Positions 24,929 through 26,173 of a DNA stretch of 26,173 bases are shown here, piece by piece. The position numbers and the translations under genes were made by a program. The notes below the pieces were generated by a model. The model saw nothing but the letters and a program-made list of their open reading frames with translations, did no database searches and was not told the DNA's origin. The DNA comes from a virus: IMG/VR virus record IMGVR_UViG_3300034062_006076, positions 1 to 26,173 of that record; one strand, written 5' to 3'. Position 1 is the stretch's first letter. Every line of letters begins with the position of its first letter.

Positions 24929-26173
24929 ATGGAAGTTAGAAAAGTAAAAATATCACCAGAGGTTTTATCTGAAGAAATCTCACAACAAATATACAGTGGA
25001 ATAACGGTTGGTTATTATTCTGGAATGTCATATGTACTTTCTTCAGGTACTGTTGATTTGGGAACATATGTAATAGGAGATGCAACAATCGATGGGGGTA
25101 TTATTGGTGATTTTGGAGCTTTAAACAACTCAACTACCATCCTACAAATTAGTAGGAAGAACCTCTTAGGGTATGATTGGTCTTTATATTTTCAAGAACA
25201 AATAATAGAAGGGTCCTTTATTACAATTTCTTCCACAACCGCAACAATTGAATTTAAATCACAACAAGATGGTGTCATTAATGATTTTTATTTAGAATTT
25301 GGATTAGTAGCTCTTGCAAGGGCTACCGAGGGAGTTTTTTCAGTTGGGGAAGAAGTTAATGTCTCAACCAAAAAAGTCGGCACCTCCCAGTTAGTTAATC
25401 TTTCAATACCTATATTGCTCAATCAAAATTATGAAGACATTGGATATTATTCACCATTTGACGGGGATTTATCACAATTAAATGAGGAAGTTAATTTTAC
25501 ATTTGTTGTGAATCCGGTAAACAATTATGAAATTTGTGTCTTCAATACTTCAAATAGGACTAAAACATATTTAAGTGATACTACTTATTATGTTAATTGG
25601 GGTGATACTGATGTGGTTGAACAAGTTACCGTTTTTATACCTGACTCATTTTGTCATACTTACGCTCTGTTTCCAGACACTCAATATACCATATCATTTA
25701 CAGGAACCTCTTCATTTGGAGAATTTATTATTAAGAAAAATCTTATAGTTCCATTCGACAATGTTGTAATTGATAACCCATACGGAGAAGTTTCATTTAT
25801 ACCATTTAATGGTTCTTGGATTGGAACACCATCAATGCAAGATTATATAACTAATTATGATTCTGAAAATGTTGCAATAGTTGTTGCGCCATTTACCGTT
25901 ACCGGATATACAAATTCAAGAATAAATGAGTTGGCAGTTGTGGGGGCTAATAAGTTTATTATCGATTTACCAATACAATTAGCAGATGGTACTGAAGGTG
26001 TTTTAAACTCAATTTCTGACGAGTTTACAGGTTATACAATAAATGACCAAGTATATCAAGATTATCCCGATGGGACCTCAATTTTCATTTGTGTGTCAGA
26101 AGGATTAACCGATATTATGGTGTCCACTAGTGGTATAACTAAATTTGAATATTTAATGAACATTATTGAACAA
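24929..26173 (+). CDS. Structural protein with a PKD-like segment, 3' partial
   Basis: An ATG at 24929 opens a frame of 415 codons with no stop before the window edge, so the gene is truncated at its 3' end. It starts two bases after the previous stop and continues the structural operon. The N-terminal 30 residues look helical (Ser-Pro-Glu-Val-Leu-Ser-Glu-Glu-Ile-Ser), followed by beta-rich sequence. Residues 222-245 contain Val-Asn-Trp224-Gly-Asp-Thr and His243-Thr-Tyr, then Tyr-Thr-Ile-Ser-Phe, matching the 'Trp-Gly-Asp ... His-x-Tyr ... Gly-x-Tyr-x-Val' pattern of PKD immunoglobulin-like domains. In phage tails and adhesins such domains act as spacers or bind carbohydrate. The role in the virion (fibre, wedge or decoration) is inference. 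Confidence 0.75.
   Translation, partial: MEVRKVKISPEVLSEEISQQIYSGITVGYYSGMSYVLSSGTVDLGTYVIGDATIDGGIIGDFGALNNSTTILQISRKNLLGYDWSLYFQEQIIEGSFITISSTTATIEFKSQQDGVINDFYLEFGLVALARATEGVFSVGEEVNVSTKKVGTSQLVNLSIPILLNQNYEDIGYYSPFDGDLSQLNEEVNFTFVVNPVNNYEICVFNTSNRTKTYLSDTTYYVNWGDTDVVEQVTVFIPDSFCHTYALFPDTQYTISFTGTSSFGEFIIKKNLIVPFDNVVIDNPYGEVSFIPFNGSWIGTPSMQDYITNYDSENVAIVVAPFTVTGYTNSRINELAVVGANKFIIDLPIQLADGTEGVLNSISDEFTGYTINDQVYQDYPDGTSIFICVSEGLTDIMVSTSGITKFEYLMNIIEQ

Noticed and set aside
1-26173. tRNA genes, CRISPR arrays, integrase or insertion sequences
   Set aside because: All gaps are under about 75 bases and hold no cloverleaf, repeat-spacer pattern or transposase. No lysogeny gene was seen.

Overview
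The window looks like part of a large, strictly virulent T4-type myovirus genome. It is AT-rich, carries about 97% coding sequence, and every supportable gene lies on the + strand. Recognisable T4-superfamily proteins are a gp32-type single-strand DNA-binding protein, a UvsX recombinase, a T4 RNase H/FEN-type 5' nuclease, a gp41/DnaB-type replicative helicase, class I ribonucleotide reductase (NrdB, NrdA), and gp25 and gp6 baseplate wedge proteins. The host is probably a member of the Bacteroidota. Start codons are preceded by A/T-rich leaders with almost no Shine-Dalgarno sequences, there are TTG/TTTG-N19-20-TAnnTTTG-like promoters, and the reductase C-termini are of the eukaryote-like type common in that phylum. 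The host call is inference.

Layout: (1) 2-2719, the 3' part of a large tail/baseplate protein with a hub-like motif, then two small unknown genes (2758-3645). (2) 3716-8703, a replication/recombination block: gp32, a terminator-like hairpin, a small 74-residue protein, UvsX, the 5' nuclease (GTG start), an unknown protein, and the helicase. (3) 8729-12128, nrdB and nrdA, closed by a strong terminator-like hairpin with a GAAA loop. (4) 12168-26173, an unknown conserved-looking protein, then the baseplate/tail module: gp25, gp6, a giant 2308-residue protein, two structural genes joined by short overlaps, and a last structural gene running off the window.

The replication genes would supply strand exchange, ssDNA protection, primer removal, fork unwinding and dNTPs for recombination-dependent replication. 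The downstream genes build the baseplate wedge and host-facing tail parts.

The most striking observation is that reading the whole window I found no GATC at all, where about 80 would be expected from base composition. Asp codons switch to GAC whenever the next codon begins with C, so the avoidance is written into the coding sequence. The second is the giant protein. It combines a carboxypeptidase-regulatory-like N-terminal fold, a membrane-like hydrophobic stretch, cysteine clusters and a C1q/TNF-like jelly-roll segment, which is unusual for a T4-type baseplate region. Several hairpins also sit just upstream of start codons with no room for a promoter in between. No tRNA, CRISPR array, mobile element or integrase was seen, and no gap exceeds 300 bases.
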